Shown here one piece after another: positions 1 through 9,129 of a stretch of 64,000 bases of DNA (position 1 is the first letter of the stretch; every line of letters starts with the position of its first letter). The stretch is taken from assembly GCF_028826155.1 (NCBI RefSeq), contig NZ_JAQGPN010000001.1:3043501-3107500 (forward strand), read 5' to 3'. Origin of the DNA: Mesorhizobium shangrilense (GTDB lineage Bacteria; Pseudomonadota; Alphaproteobacteria; Rhizobiales; Rhizobiaceae). A program made the translations under genes and the position numbers. The notes under the pieces were generated by a model. That model did no database searches. It saw nothing but the letters and a program-made list of their open reading frames with translations, and was not told the DNA's origin.

Positions 1-230
1 ATTCGGTACAGCAGCCGGGCGGCCAAGGCGGCTCGAGTGGCGGCGAGCGGCGCTTCGTCGAAACGCTGGCTCGCGCAGCGGTCGCCGTAGGGGTTGCGGG
101 CGTGTTCATCGAGACACATCAGGACCCGGACAATTCGACGTCGTCCGACGGTCCCAACATGGTGCCGCTCAAGGACATGCCGGCCCTTCTCGAAAAGCTG
201 ATGGCGCTGGACCGCGTGGCAAAGGGCTGA
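1..230 (+). CDS. kdsA: 3-deoxy-8-phosphooctulonate synthase, C-terminal fragment
   Basis: Last 75 codons of a gene that begins before the window (frame from base 3, stop TGA at 228-230). KdsA condenses phosphoenolpyruvate with arabinose 5-phosphate to give KDO-8-phosphate for lipopolysaccharide core. The visible part has the family C-terminus: the [16 protein letters not shown] stretch, a [13 protein letters not shown] segment carrying a conserved metal-site region, and SDGPNMVPL. The loop between ETH and SDGPN reads QDPDNSTS, about one residue longer than the usual PDPDNAP form. The family assignment is firm despite truncation; whether the missing part is intact cannot be judged here. Confidence 0.93.
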   Translation, partial: SVQQPGGQGGSSGGERRFVETLARAAVAVGVAGVFIETHQDPDNSTSSDGPNMVPLKDMPALLEKLMALDRVAKG

Positions 231-232
231 TC

Positions 233-258
233 GGGCCGGCCGGCGTAGGGCCCGGCCC
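233..258 (+). terminator. GC-rich hairpin after kdsA
   Basis: Arms GGGCCGG (233-239) and CCGGCCC (252-258) with a 12-base loop start three bases after the kdsA stop. No U-tract follows, so it is at best a weak or Rho-assisted terminator, or simply an mRNA 3' stabiliser. Confidence 0.3.
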
Positions 259-344
259 CAGTCCAGGACGGCCGGACAAGAGTCTGATTCAATCCGGGCG
301 CGTGTTGCTCTAGGCTGGACCGGCGGGGGCCTCAGGAGGAACCC

Positions 345-548
345 ATGTCGGTTGCACGTGTCACCGAAATCACCGCTTCGTCAACGACGAGCTTCGAAGA
401 CGCCATCGCTCAGGGCATCGCCCGGGCCAACCAGACGCTGACGAATGTCGAGGGCGCCTGGGTCCAGCAGCAGACGGTCGCCTGCGAAGCGGGCAAGATC
501 AAGGAGTACCGGGTGAATATGAAGGTGACCTTCATCCTCACCGACTAG
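345..548 (+). CDS. dodecin family protein
   Basis: 67-residue protein matching the dodecin family in length and sequence: a short beta strand with VTEITASSTTSFEDAI, one amphipathic helix, then a WVQQQ strand and a C-terminal YRVNMKVTF strand. Dodecins form hollow dodecamers that bind and buffer flavins (FMN, riboflavin or FAD) in the cytoplasm; the conserved Trp-Val-x-x-x-Gln stretch stacks on the isoalloxazine ring. A strong ribosome site (AGGAGG) lies six bases before the ATG. It stands alone between kdsA and the convergent secreted-protein gene. Ligand preference cannot be read from the sequence. Confidence 0.9.
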   Translation: MSVARVTEITASSTTSFEDAIAQGIARANQTLTNVEGAWVQQQTVACEAGKIKEYRVNMKVTFILTD

Positions 549-609
549 CTGCGGCGGACTGCAGCGGACGGGGAGGCACGACAACGGCACGCCGCGACGC
601 GGCCGGCCG

Positions 610-1092
610 TTACGGGCCCCGGAGGCTGTCGGCGATGCCGCCAACCAGCGCGTCGTAATCTGCCTTGAGCGACGGCGGATAGGCGACGCTCACCGTATGG
701 ATCACGCCGCCATGTCCGAACAGGCGGCGCTGGTAGAACACGTGGCCGTCCTTGAAGCCCGAAAGCACCACCCAGTCGCTGCCGATCCGGCTGTAGGTGA
801 TGCGGTACGAGGAGTCCTGGTCGGCGGCAGCGCTGGCGGCGAAGCTCTTCGGCGTCTCGTCCATGACATTCTGGATGCCGGAGCAGACCAGGCTCGCCCC
901 ATCGTCGGCCATCCACTGCTGCCCGTCGCCGTTGTCAGGTTCGGGCAGCCGCCGGATGAAGATCTCGTCCGGAAAGGTGCAGGTCGTGCCGAACCGCGAG
1001 TTCACATAGGTGTAGGGATCTGCTCCGGCCGTGGCCGCACCTGCCGCAAGCACGGCCAGGGCCAGGGAGAGCAGGGCGCCCCGGGGTCTCAT
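610..1092 (-). CDS. secreted protein of unknown function
   Basis: 160 residues. The first 24 form a typical Sec signal peptide (RPRG, hydrophobic [13 protein letters not shown], then a TAGA-D cleavage site). The mature part has two cysteines (about residues 38 and 70) that could form a periplasmic disulfide, and no catalytic motif that I recognise. Its ATG overlaps the moaA stop as ATGA, so it is translationally coupled to moaA and probably shares its mRNA. Nothing ties it to molybdenum cofactor synthesis other than position. I do not recognise a named family; similar small exported proteins occur in rhizobia. Confidence 0.75.
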   Translation of the reverse strand: MRPRGALLSLALAVLAAGAATAGADPYTYVNSRFGTTCTFPDEIFIRRLPEPDNGDGQQWMADDGASLVCSGIQNVMDETPKSFAASAAADQDSSYRITYSRIGSDWVVLSGFKDGHVFYQRRLFGHGGVIHTVSVAYPPSLKADYDALVGGIADSLRGP

Positions 1093-2084
1093 CCCCCGGT
1101 CACGCTCATGTGACGCGACACCGCGGGGCGCTTGCTGCGCCGATCGATGACGAAGTCATGGCCCTTCGGCTTGCGGCCGATCGCCTCGTCGATGGCGGCG
1201 GAGAGCAGATCGTTGCCTTCGGACGCCCGCAGCGGCGTGCGCAGGTCGGCCGCGTCCTCCTGACCGAGGCACATGAACAGCGTGCCCGTGCAGGTGATGC
1301 GTACGCGGTTGCAGCTTTCGCAGAAATTGTGGGTCATCGGCGTGATGAAGCCGAGGCGGCCGCCCGTCTCGGCGACCTCGACGTAACGAGCGGGGCCGCC
1401 GGTCTTGTAGGGGATGTCGTTGAGCGTGAACTGGCGCTCGAGATCAGCGCGCAGCACGGAGAGCGGCAGGTACTGGTCGGTGCGGTCGACTTCGATCTCG
1501 CCCATGGGCATGGTTTCGATGACCGTGAGGTCCATGCCGCGGCCGTGGGCCCACCGCATCAATTCCGGGATCTCTGCCTCGTTGAAACCCTTCAGCGCGA
1601 CCGCATTCAGCTTGATGCTGAGCCCTGCGGCCTGCGCGGCGTCAATGCCGGCGATGACACGTCCGATATCGCCCCAGCGGGTAATCTCGCGGAATTTCAC
1701 CGGGTCGAGCGTATCCAGCGAGACGTTTATGCGCCTCACGCCACAGTCGACGAGTTCTTGGGCGAAGCGGGAGAGCTGCGAGCCGTTGGTGGTGAGCGTC
1801 AGCTCTTCCAGCGCGCCGGTCTTGAGATGGCGCGAGAGCTCGCGCACGAGATGCATGATGTTCTTGCGCACCAGCGGCTCGCCGCCGGTGAGCCGCAGCT
1901 TCTTCACGCCCTTCTCAATGAAGACCGTGCAGAGCCTGTCCAGTTCCTCGAGCGAGAGCAGATCCTTCTTGGGTAAGAAGGTCATGTCCTCTGCCATGCA
2001 ATAGGTGCAGCGGAAGTCGCAGCGGTCGGTGACCGATACGCGAAGATAGGTGATGTCTCGACCATACGGGTCGGTCATGCTCAT
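1089..2084 (-). CDS. moaA: GTP 3',8-cyclase MoaA
   Basis: Radical SAM enzyme catalysing the first step of molybdenum cofactor synthesis, converting GTP to 3',8-cyclo-GTP, which MoaC turns into cyclic pyranopterin phosphate. Visible features: the N-terminal SAM cluster motif C-DFR-C-TY-C (CxxxCxxC), the [11 protein letters not shown] segment, the C-terminal second Fe-S cluster in [18 protein letters not shown], and a terminal Gly-Gly tail typical of MoaA. The chosen ATG (331 residues) has GGGAG eleven bases upstream; an in-frame GTG seven codons earlier (2105) is possible. The 278 bp up to the divergent cysE should hold both promoters. Confidence 0.95.
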   Translation of the reverse strand: MSMTDPYGRDITYLRVSVTDRCDFRCTYCMAEDMTFLPKKDLLSLEELDRLCTVFIEKGVKKLRLTGGEPLVRKNIMHLVRELSRHLKTGALEELTLTTNGSQLSRFAQELVDCGVRRINVSLDTLDPVKFREITRWGDIGRVIAGIDAAQAAGLSIKLNAVALKGFNEAEIPELMRWAHGRGMDLTVIETMPMGEIEVDRTDQYLPLSVLRADLERQFTLNDIPYKTGGPARYVEVAETGGRLGFITPMTHNFCESCNRVRITCTGTLFMCLGQEDAADLRTPLRASEGNDLLSAAIDEAIGRKPKGHDFVIDRRSKRPAVSRHMSVTGG

Positions 2085-2383
2085 CGGACGTTTCACTCCC
2101 TGCACGTCAGAGGCTGCCGAGTGTCATATACCGTGATGTTGTACGATCCGGCAGAACAATCAAGTGGGTGACGCCTTTGCCTTGCAGGAAGTCGCATTTT
2201 CCCGTGCCGGATTTCGAATGTCCGGGAAGGGCGCGAAATGACGGATCACCGGCCAATCGCCCTTGTTCGCAGGGGCATCAAGTTCCATTTGATGGCTTCC
2301 TCAACAGAATTGAGTTCCAATGATGGCCGCCGAGGGATATTTTCGTTCGTAGACAGCGGCCAACGACACAATCGGAGAACGGC

Positions 2384-3232
2384 GTGAACACAGTCAGCGC
2401 TATTCGCGGCAATACGGTGAAGCCGGTCGATCCAATCTGGAACGCCGTGCGGGAAGAGGCGATCGCCGCGGTCGACAACGACCCGCTGCTATCGGCATTC
2501 CTCTATTCCACGGTGCTGAACCAGGAGAGCCTGGAGGAAGCCGTGATCCATCGAATCGCCCAGCGCCTGGACCACGGCGATCTCAGCGCCGATCTCATCG
2601 CCCAGACCTATCGCGAGATGGTCCGGGCCCAGCCGGAGTGGAGCGCCACCGTACGGGTAGACATCCAGGCCTATTACGATCGCGACCCAGCCTGCGACCG
2701 GTTCATCATGCCGGTCCTCTATTTCAAAGGCTTTCACGCCATTCAGACGCATCGGCTCGCGCACTGGCTGTGGAACCAGGACCGCAAGGATTTCGCGCTC
2801 TACCTGCAGAGCCGTTCGTCCGCGATCTTCCAGACCGACATCAATCCCGCTGCCCGCATCGGCAAGGGGCTGTTCATCGATCATGCGACCGGACTGGTCG
2901 TCGGCGAGACGGCGGTCATCGAAGACAATGTCTCGATCCTCCACGGCGTGACGCTCGGCGGTACTGGCAAGACTGGTGGCGACCGCCATCCGAAGATCCG
3001 CTACGGCGTGCTGATCGGCGCCGGCGCCAAGATCCTCGGGAACATCGAGGTGGGTCACTGCGCCAAGATCGCCGCGGGTTCTGTCGTGCTGGCCCCGGTG
3101 CCGCACAACAAGACGGTCGCCGGTGTTCCGGCGCGCATCGTCGGCGAGAGCGGGTGCGACCAGCCTTCCCGGCAGATGGACCAGTTGCTGCCGTCGCGCG
3201 CCTTCGATGACGGGCCGGGCTTCGATATCTGA
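2384..3232 (+). CDS. cysE: serine O-acetyltransferase
   Basis: Makes O-acetyl-L-serine from serine and acetyl-CoA, the first step of cysteine synthesis. 282 residues, GTG start with GGAG five bases upstream. The N-terminal helical SATase domain (about 15-130) is followed by left-handed beta-helix hexapeptide repeats (about 160-255) containing DHATG, ILHGVTLGGTGK and DRHPKI with the catalytic Asp-His pairs. It ends in Phe-Asp-Ile; a C-terminal isoleucine is the residue by which CysE docks into the CysK active site in the cysteine synthase complex. DUF3126 follows 95 bp downstream, the usual rhizobial arrangement. A cysK gene lies 11 kb away. Confidence 0.96.
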   Translation: MNTVSAIRGNTVKPVDPIWNAVREEAIAAVDNDPLLSAFLYSTVLNQESLEEAVIHRIAQRLDHGDLSADLIAQTYREMVRAQPEWSATVRVDIQAYYDRDPACDRFIMPVLYFKGFHAIQTHRLAHWLWNQDRKDFALYLQSRSSAIFQTDINPAARIGKGLFIDHATGLVVGETAVIEDNVSILHGVTLGGTGKTGGDRHPKIRYGVLIGAGAKILGNIEVGHCAKIAAGSVVLAPVPHNKTVAGVPARIVGESGCDQPSRQMDQLLPSRAFDDGPGFDI

Positions 3233-3327
3233 GAATTGGACGCCGCTTCGGTTCTGACGGACTTTACAGGCACGTTTGCCGCGTGCCAGAAGCCGGGCTT
3301 CATTGACCACCTCGTTGGAGAAAGCCG

Positions 3328-3531
3328 TTGAAGCCCGAAGAGATCCGAAAGCTCGACGCTTATTTCAAGCGCACTTTCCAGAATCCGAATCTCCAGGTGA
3401 AAGCACGCCCGCGTAAGGCCGATTCCTGCGAAGTCTATGTCGGCGACGAGTTCCTTGGCATCGTTTTCAAGGATGAGGACGACGGCGACTACAACTTCTC
3501 GATGGCGATTCTCGACATCGATCTCGGCTGA
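3328..3531 (+). CDS. DUF3126 family protein
   Basis: 67-residue acidic cytoplasmic protein starting at TTG, with GGAG seven bases upstream. The sequence (start KPEEIRKLDAYFK, centre VYVGDEFLG, end ILDIDLG) is the DUF3126 family pattern, a small alphaproteobacterial family commonly found behind cysE. Its function is unknown; the conserved linkage suggests a link to sulfur or cysteine metabolism, but that is inference only. It ends four bases before the convergent gene. Confidence 0.88.
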   Translation: MKPEEIRKLDAYFKRTFQNPNLQVKARPRKADSCEVYVGDEFLGIVFKDEDDGDYNFSMAILDIDLG

Positions 3532-3534
3532 AGC

Positions 3535-4317
3535 TCAACGCTTCACCATTTGCTCCGCCTTGGCGATCACTGCGGCATCGAGCTGCTTCCAGTCTGCCAG
3601 CAACTCCTGCGGGAAGCGGTATGTCAGGCTGAGCGCGTCGCCCATGTGGATGTCGCGCTCGCAGGGCGCCAGCGACTCGGCGGCGCTGGGGCCTGATAGG
3701 CACCGAGCCACATAGGGCGGCATGCCGGCTCCACGCTCGGCCACCGCCAGGACTTCGTTCAGATAGCCCGAGCTCTCGTTGAATTCATGGAAGACCAGCC
3801 CGGCTGGCCCCGCCGTGGACGGTTCAACGATGAGCGATTTATAGATCGGCTCGAACCGGCCGCTCATGTCGCGCGACATCATGGCGGGCTCGAAGGACAC
3901 GAAAAGAATGTTCTTCCTGTCGCCGGCGTTGTTGAAGTCGACGCTCGTGCTCGGGCTGTAGCCGTCCATCTGCGGCCATCGGAAATAGAGGTCGAGGCGA
4001 GGCGCGACGCCGTTGATGCGCTGGCGCTCGAAACGGATGACGTTGGCCGGCGCGACGATCACGTTGTTTCCGACCACAATCTCGCGCAGCGTGACGTCGT
4101 CGGTGTGACCGGCCATGACGATGGAGGCGCCCACCCACTTGCCGGCGACGCTGAGGCCTACCGAGAACAGGGCGAGGGCGGCGAAGACGTAGAACATCTT
4201 GAGCATGAAAGTGGAGTTGACGACGTTGAGTTCAACGTCGGCCACTGACGCTTCTTCGGCCGTCCGGGACACCGAGCACTCCACCATTAGGACCGGTTCC
4301 ATGCCTGATCGGCACAT
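3535..4317 (-). CDS. membrane-anchored protein of unknown function
   Basis: Up to 260 residues. One hydrophobic segment near residues 41-60 (FYVFAALALFSVGLSVAG) follows a roughly 40-residue N-terminal region, so the bulk is probably periplasmic, tethered by an uncleaved anchor. The C-terminal part contains a Cys pair (CLSGPS...PCERD) and several aromatic stretches but no enzymatic motif that I know. The start is uncertain: in-frame ATGs at 4317, 4302 and 4287 all have poor ribosome sites. It faces the gamma carbonic anhydrase gene divergently. I do not recognise the family. Confidence 0.7.
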   Translation of the reverse strand: MCRSGMEPVLMVECSVSRTAEEASVADVELNVVNSTFMLKMFYVFAALALFSVGLSVAGKWVGASIVMAGHTDDVTLREIVVGNNVIVAPANVIRFERQRINGVAPRLDLYFRWPQMDGYSPSTSVDFNNAGDRKNILFVSFEPAMMSRDMSGRFEPIYKSLIVEPSTAGPAGLVFHEFNESSGYLNEVLAVAERGAGMPPYVARCLSGPSAAESLAPCERDIHMGDALSLTYRFPQELLADWKQLDAAVIAKAEQMVKR

Positions 4318-4497
4318 CCTTCACGGCATGGCGTTGCCGCGCGACGAAGGTACTGTGCGGAACTATGGTAAACAGCCGGTAAAGAGCGGACTGCGCGGCG
4401 GCGACCGTCGATCCTTCGCCGGCATCGCTGGGCAATGCCAAGGTTGCTTCGTGCGTCGGCCGCACCTAGGGTCGCAACGATCCCAAGGAAGGAAACG

Positions 4498-5025
4498 ATG
4501 CCGATCTACGCACTGGATGGAGTTCGTCCCACATTCGACGACGAGAACGTATGGATCGCGCCGGATGCGTCGATCATCGGCAACGTATTGCTGGGTCGAG
4601 ACGTCGGCATCTGGTTCGGCGCGGCGTTGAGGGGCGATTCCGAGCCGATCCGGATCGGCGACGACACCAACGTACAGGAACACACGATCATGCACACCGA
4701 TCCCGGCTTGCCGCTGACGATCGGGAAGGGATGCACGATCGGCCATCGCGCGCTGCTGCACGGCTGCACTATCGGCGACAATACGCTGATTGGTATGGGG
4801 GCGATCGTGCTGAACGGCGCCCGCATCGGCAACAATTGCCTCGTCGGCGCCGGGGCGCTGGTGACGGAAGGCAAGGAGTTCCCCGACGGCTCGTTGATCG
4901 TGGGATCGCCGGCGAAGGTCGTGCGCCAGCTGGACGAGGCGGCGATCGAGCGCCTGCGTCAGTCTGCGAGGCACTACGTGGCGAACGCGCGCCGGTTCAG
5001 GGCCGGATTGACGACCGTTGCGTAG
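4498..5025 (+). CDS. gamma carbonic anhydrase family protein
   Basis: 175-residue left-handed beta-helix protein of the gamma-CA/YrdA/PaaY group. Hexapeptide repeats run from about residue 20 to 140. His66, His83 and His88 occupy the positions of the three metal ligands of archaeal Cam, and an RGD (about 45-47) matches the conserved Arg and Asp near the active site. It may hydrate CO2 or be an inactive relative, since many bacterial YrdA-like proteins show no measurable activity. The ATG is set by a strong AAGGAAGG site ending five bases upstream. Confidence 0.9.
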   Translation: MPIYALDGVRPTFDDENVWIAPDASIIGNVLLGRDVGIWFGAALRGDSEPIRIGDDTNVQEHTIMHTDPGLPLTIGKGCTIGHRALLHGCTIGDNTLIGMGAIVLNGARIGNNCLVGAGALVTEGKEFPDGSLIVGSPAKVVRQLDEAAIERLRQSARHYVANARRFRAGLTTVA

Positions 5026-5038
5026 CCTGTCGGCGGCG

Positions 5039-6259
5039 TCAGCCGCCGACAGCGACCGTGACCACGCGCAGCGGCGTCGTGATGATGATGTTCGCGGCGC
5101 TGGTGACCGCGTGGCCGATCCCCGTGGTCAGGTTCCCGATGCGGTCAGCCAGTTCGGTTTCGGACGCGATGGTGTCGCCTGCGCGCAACCTTTCGCCGAG
5201 CAGCTTCACCAGCACCGGGTTGTCCGCGAATTTCGAGTGGTTGAGGCGATCGCCGGAGGCGACGTCGGAAACGTTCACGACCGTGACGCCCAGCTCGGCC
5301 AGTTCCGCGGCATCGCCATAATCGCCTACTCGCGGCCGATTGCCTGCGATCAGGCCGGAGATGCGAAGGGCGCGGTCGTCGGCGGACAGAAGCACGATGA
5401 ACGGCTTGTCGGGCTTTCCGTAGCGCTGCATCTGAGTCTTGAAGACGTCGACGTCGATGTCGGGCGATGCCAGGAGCACATCGCCAAGGCGGCCATCGAG
5501 GTCGCGGTCGTCGGTGATGGCGAGCTGGCGCAGGGCTTCCATCGTTACCCAGTTGCCCATGGAGTGCGCAAGTATGTCCACGCGCTTGGCGCCGGCATGC
5601 GAGACGAGGCGCAAGGTGGCTTCCAGTTGGTCGCGAGCGGCATGGGCGCTGTTGCTGTCATAGACATAGTCGGTCACCCGGCCGCCCGACGCCCAGGTGA
5701 AGAGGATGGGCGTTCCGTCGTAGCCGGCGTCGTGGACCAGTTGCGTCATCCGATACACGGCATCGTCGAACTTGGTGTTATAGCCGTGAATGAAGACGAT
5801 CGCCCGCCCACCGCGCTTCTTGATGTCGCTGCGCAGCGCCTGTGCGAACGCCTTCTCGTCGTAACCAGTGACGGAGGTGGCGGTGAAGTACTTCGCCGGG
5901 TCGCGGACGCCTCGCTTCGGCCGCTCGGTTGCGCCCAGCTTGTGGGAAGCGGGAACGGAAACTTCCACCTTGGCGAGACTGAGATCCGGCGAGCGTGCGC
6001 GGCTGAAAACCTCGGCATGATCGGCGGCGGGAGCCCGCGTCGTGGCGACGAAGATGGAGTGCGTCGCTGCGATCGCCGATGCAGGCGCGGGCGTTATCGT
6101 GCCGGACAGGAGCTGATGTGTTTTGCTGCCGCCACCACAGCCGGCGAGGGCGAACGCAACTACGGCGATCTGCAGGTAGACAACGACCCGACCCAATACC
6201 ACACCTCGAACGGCGCCTCTCGCAGCGCTTTCATAACTTGGACGACCGGTCGGGTCCAC
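5039..6259 (-). CDS. DUF900 family alpha/beta hydrolase lipoprotein
   Basis: 406 residues beginning at GTG. An N-terminal hydrophobic segment ends in VAFALAGC, a lipobox, so the protein is probably lipid-anchored. The rest matches DUF900 esterase/lipase-like hydrolases: VFIHGYNTKFDDAV oxyanion region and a nucleophile elbow ILAHSMGNW (Ser around residue 235), then an Asp in SPDIDVD. The substrate is unknown. It starts 17 bp after trkH ends and may be co-transcribed with it. An acid-esterase or phospholipid role is possible but not supported by anything specific. Confidence 0.85.
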   Translation of the reverse strand: MDPTGRPSYESAARGAVRGVVLGRVVVYLQIAVVAFALAGCGGGSKTHQLLSGTITPAPASAIAATHSIFVATTRAPAADHAEVFSRARSPDLSLAKVEVSVPASHKLGATERPKRGVRDPAKYFTATSVTGYDEKAFAQALRSDIKKRGGRAIVFIHGYNTKFDDAVYRMTQLVHDAGYDGTPILFTWASGGRVTDYVYDSNSAHAARDQLEATLRLVSHAGAKRVDILAHSMGNWVTMEALRQLAITDDRDLDGRLGDVLLASPDIDVDVFKTQMQRYGKPDKPFIVLLSADDRALRISGLIAGNRPRVGDYGDAAELAELGVTVVNVSDVASGDRLNHSKFADNPVLVKLLGERLRAGDTIASETELADRIGNLTTGIGHAVTSAANIIITTPLRVVTVAVGG

Positions 6260-6276
6260 CCGCCCCAGCCGCGATG

Positions 6277-7734
6277 TCAGCGTCGCCAGAATGCCGGGCT
6301 GAAGACCACGAGGACGGCGAGGATCTCAAGACGCCCGAGCAGCATAGCGATTGCGCAGAGCCATTTTGCGATGTCCGGGAGGCTGGAGAAATTGCCCACC
6401 GGACCGATGACGGGACCAAGCCCGGGGCCGACATTGGTGAGCGACGTGAGCGCACCGGTAAGGGCTGTCACGAAATCCAGGCCGGTGGCGCTCAAGAGCA
6501 GCGTGAAGATGACCCACAGCATGAAAAAGGACGCGACGAACAGGACGACGGCGCGCTGCATGTCGTCGTTGATGGTGCGGTCGCCGTACCTCACCGGAAG
6601 CACCGTGTGCGGATAGATGAGGCGCCTCAGACCGTTCACCACAAGCTCCAGGAGGATGAGGAACCGGTATGCCTTGATGCCGCCGGTGGTCGAGCCCGAG
6701 CAGCCGCCCAGAAACGTCGCCACGAACACGCAGCCGACGGCGAACGGCCCCCACAGCGTATAGTCGTCGCTGGCAAAGCCCGCGGTGGTGATGATTGAGA
6801 GGAAGTTGAAGGTTGAATGGGTGAGCGCCAGGCCGAACGGCATGCCCGCCTTGACGGTCAGGTAGACGGCCACCGCGACCGCAAAGACGACTGAATATCC
6901 GGCAAAAACGCGGATCTGGGGATCGCGCAGCACATCGAAGCGGCCGCGTACCGCAAACAGGATCATGATCGAAAAGGGCAAGGCGCCGATGAACATGAAG
7001 ACCGATCCGACCCACAGCACCGCAGGCCGGTTGGCATACTGCAGGAAGGAGGTGTCATGCGTGGAAAAGCCGCCGGTCGCCACCGTCGACATGGCGTGGT
7101 TGATCGCGTGAAAACCATCCATCCCGGCCGCCGTATAGGAGACGGCGCAGGCGAAGACGAGCGCCGTGTAGATGCCGATGAGACTGATCGTGAAGGTCTG
7201 GAAGCGCTCGAACGGACGATCTTCGATGTCGGACGATTCGATCTTGAAGTAGCTGACGCCGCCAATGTTCAGGAAGGGAAGCAGGAACAGGCCGAGCACG
7301 ATCACGCCAAGGCCTCCCATGAACGAGAGCAGCGATCGCCACAGGAGCAGGCCGGGCGGCGCTTTGTCGAGCCCGTTGATGACGGTCGAGCCGGTCGTCG
7401 TCACGCCGGACACCGATTCGAAGATGGCGTCCGTCAGGCTCATGTCGAGCGACGAGACAGCGAACGGAACCGCGCCGGCAAGCGCCATTGTGAGCCAGAG
7501 CATGTTGACGAGAAGGAAGCCGAAGCGCGTCGAAGCCTGCGGCGCGCGCCCCTGCGTCGCCAGCATGATCGCCATCGCAATGCCGCCCACGAAAAGGGCC
7601 GACAGGGCGAACGCCTCCCAATCGGGATTGTCGTAGTAAAGGTCCACGGCGGCCGGGATGAGCATGGCTGCCGAGAGATAGAGTGCGAAGACTGCGGCGA
7701 CGTGGGTAGCGGCCCGGATGGCTGATCTGTTCAC
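6277..7734 (-). CDS. trkH: TrkH family potassium uptake protein
   Basis: 485-residue inner-membrane protein with about ten hydrophobic segments and four pore-loop repeats; GVTTTGSTVI is the first selectivity filter (centre glycine) and STVATGGFSTHD, TTAGFASDD and LTNVGPGLG match the other three. TrkH forms the K+ translocating dimer normally gated by the cytoplasmic NAD/ATP-binding TrkA; no trkA is present in this window. Start is GTG. The lipoprotein hydrolase downstream is close enough to be in the same transcript. Confidence 0.93.
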   Translation of the reverse strand: MNRSAIRAATHVAAVFALYLSAAMLIPAAVDLYYDNPDWEAFALSALFVGGIAMAIMLATQGRAPQASTRFGFLLVNMLWLTMALAGAVPFAVSSLDMSLTDAIFESVSGVTTTGSTVINGLDKAPPGLLLWRSLLSFMGGLGVIVLGLFLLPFLNIGGVSYFKIESSDIEDRPFERFQTFTISLIGIYTALVFACAVSYTAAGMDGFHAINHAMSTVATGGFSTHDTSFLQYANRPAVLWVGSVFMFIGALPFSIMILFAVRGRFDVLRDPQIRVFAGYSVVFAVAVAVYLTVKAGMPFGLALTHSTFNFLSIITTAGFASDDYTLWGPFAVGCVFVATFLGGCSGSTTGGIKAYRFLILLELVVNGLRRLIYPHTVLPVRYGDRTINDDMQRAVVLFVASFFMLWVIFTLLLSATGLDFVTALTGALTSLTNVGPGLGPVIGPVGNFSSLPDIAKWLCAIAMLLGRLEILAVLVVFSPAFWRR

Positions 7735-7872
7735 GAACGACTCGATCCCGTCTGGCCCCGCTCAAAAGGGTCGGCTTGGCTACTCGAACGGGCCGACAGT
7801 GGCTTCGCACAACCGAATATGCAATAGCGCCCCTGCCGCAACCAACAGACTGATGGACCCACGGATCGACCG

Positions 7873-9129
7873 ATGACGACATTTTCCGAACGCGTCTCCG
7901 GTTCCGCGGAGGCGCTGCGGGCGCTGTTTCCCGCCACGCCACTGCAGGAGAACGACTATCTCTCGCGCAAGTACGGGGCGCGCATCCTGCTTAAGCGGGA
8001 AGACCTGACGCCGGTGCGCTCGTACAAGATCCGCGGCGCCTTCACCTTTTTCCGCAAGGCGCTGGCGCATGAGGGCGACACGGCGACCTTCGTCTGTGCT
8101 TCGGCCGGCAACCACGCGCAGGGCTTCGCCTTCGTCTGCCGCCACTTCGGGAAGAAGGGCGTCGTCTTCATGCCGGTGACGACGCCGCAGCAGAAGATCG
8201 ACAAGACGCGCATGTTCGGCGGCGGGTTCGTCGAGATCAAGCTCGTCGGCGACTATTTCGACGATTGCTACCGCGCCGCCCTGGCCTTCGCGGAGACGAC
8301 CGGCAGCCGCATGGTGCCACCCTTCGATCACAAGGACATCATCGAGGGGCAGGCGACCGTCGGCTTGGAGATCGCCGCCCAGATGCCGAATGGCCGCGCG
8401 CCCGATATCGTTGCTGTGCCGATCGGAGGAGGCGGCCTGGCGGCCGGCGTGACGCAGTACTTCGCGGAGGCTGGGGCATCGCCCCGATACCTGTTTTGCG
8501 AGCCGGCCGGAGCGCCGAGCCTCAGGGAGAGCCTCGCCGCCGCGCGGCGCGTGAAACTCGACAGGGTCGATAATTTCGTCGACGGCGCAGCAGTGGCGGA
8601 GATCGGGCGCGAGCCGTTCCGGAACTTGAAGGGGTTCTCGGCGGATTCTGTCACGCTCGTCCCGGAAAACCGCCTCTGCGCCACCATGATCGAGATGCTG
8701 AACGTCGAAGGGGTCGTGCTGGAGCCGGCTGGCGCTCTTGCGATCGACGCGCTGAAGGATCTTCCCCGGAAGGAGATCAAGGGCAAGACGATCGTGCTGA
8801 TCGTCTCCGGCGGCAACTTCGACTTCGAGCGGCTGCCGGACGTCAAGGAGCGGGCGCTGCGTTTCGAGGGCCTGAAGAAATACTTCGTCTTCCGATTTCC
8901 TCAGCGTCCCGGCGCGCTGCGCGACTTCCTGGCCCTGCTCGGCCCGGACGACGACATCACCCGCTTCGAGTATTTGAAGAAGTCGGCGCGCAATTTCGGC
9001 TCGGTGCTGATCGGCATCGAAACGAAGGATGCCAAGAACTTCGGCCGCCTTGCAAAACGCTTCCACGAAACCGGGTGGGCCTATCAGGACATCACGGACG
9101 ACGAAACGATTGCGGAGTTCGTCGTGTGA
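7873..9129 (+). CDS. ilvA: threonine ammonia-lyase
   Basis: PLP-dependent threonine deaminase giving 2-oxobutanoate, the entry to isoleucine synthesis. 418 residues: the PLP lysine is Lys52 in SYKIRGA, the substrate loop is SAGNHAQG, and the phosphate-binding glycine loop is PIGGGGLAAG. The C-terminal 80 residues (YFVFRFPQRPGALRDFL...) form one ACT-like regulatory domain, consistent with a shorter single-ACT form than E. coli IlvA (514 residues). It ends with TGA overlapping the GTG start of the DUF1697 gene. Confidence 0.94.
   Translation: MTTFSERVSGSAEALRALFPATPLQENDYLSRKYGARILLKREDLTPVRSYKIRGAFTFFRKALAHEGDTATFVCASAGNHAQGFAFVCRHFGKKGVVFMPVTTPQQKIDKTRMFGGGFVEIKLVGDYFDDCYRAALAFAETTGSRMVPPFDHKDIIEGQATVGLEIAAQMPNGRAPDIVAVPIGGGGLAAGVTQYFAEAGASPRYLFCEPAGAPSLRESLAAARRVKLDRVDNFVDGAAVAEIGREPFRNLKGFSADSVTLVPENRLCATMIEMLNVEGVVLEPAGALAIDALKDLPRKEIKGKTIVLIVSGGNFDFERLPDVKERALRFEGLKKYFVFRFPQRPGALRDFLALLGPDDDITRFEYLKKSARNFGSVLIGIETKDAKNFGRLAKRFHETGWAYQDITDDETIAEFVV

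Noticed and set aside
2106..2383. Molybdenum cofactor riboswitch upstream of moaA
   Set aside because: I could not find the characteristic long multi-stem layout in the 278 bp; ordinary promoters are simpler.
5018..6616. 532-codon plus-strand frame opposite the DUF900 hydrolase and trkH end
   Set aside because: It is antisense to two well-supported genes; the translation is Arg/Ala-rich with no family feature, a by-product of high GC.
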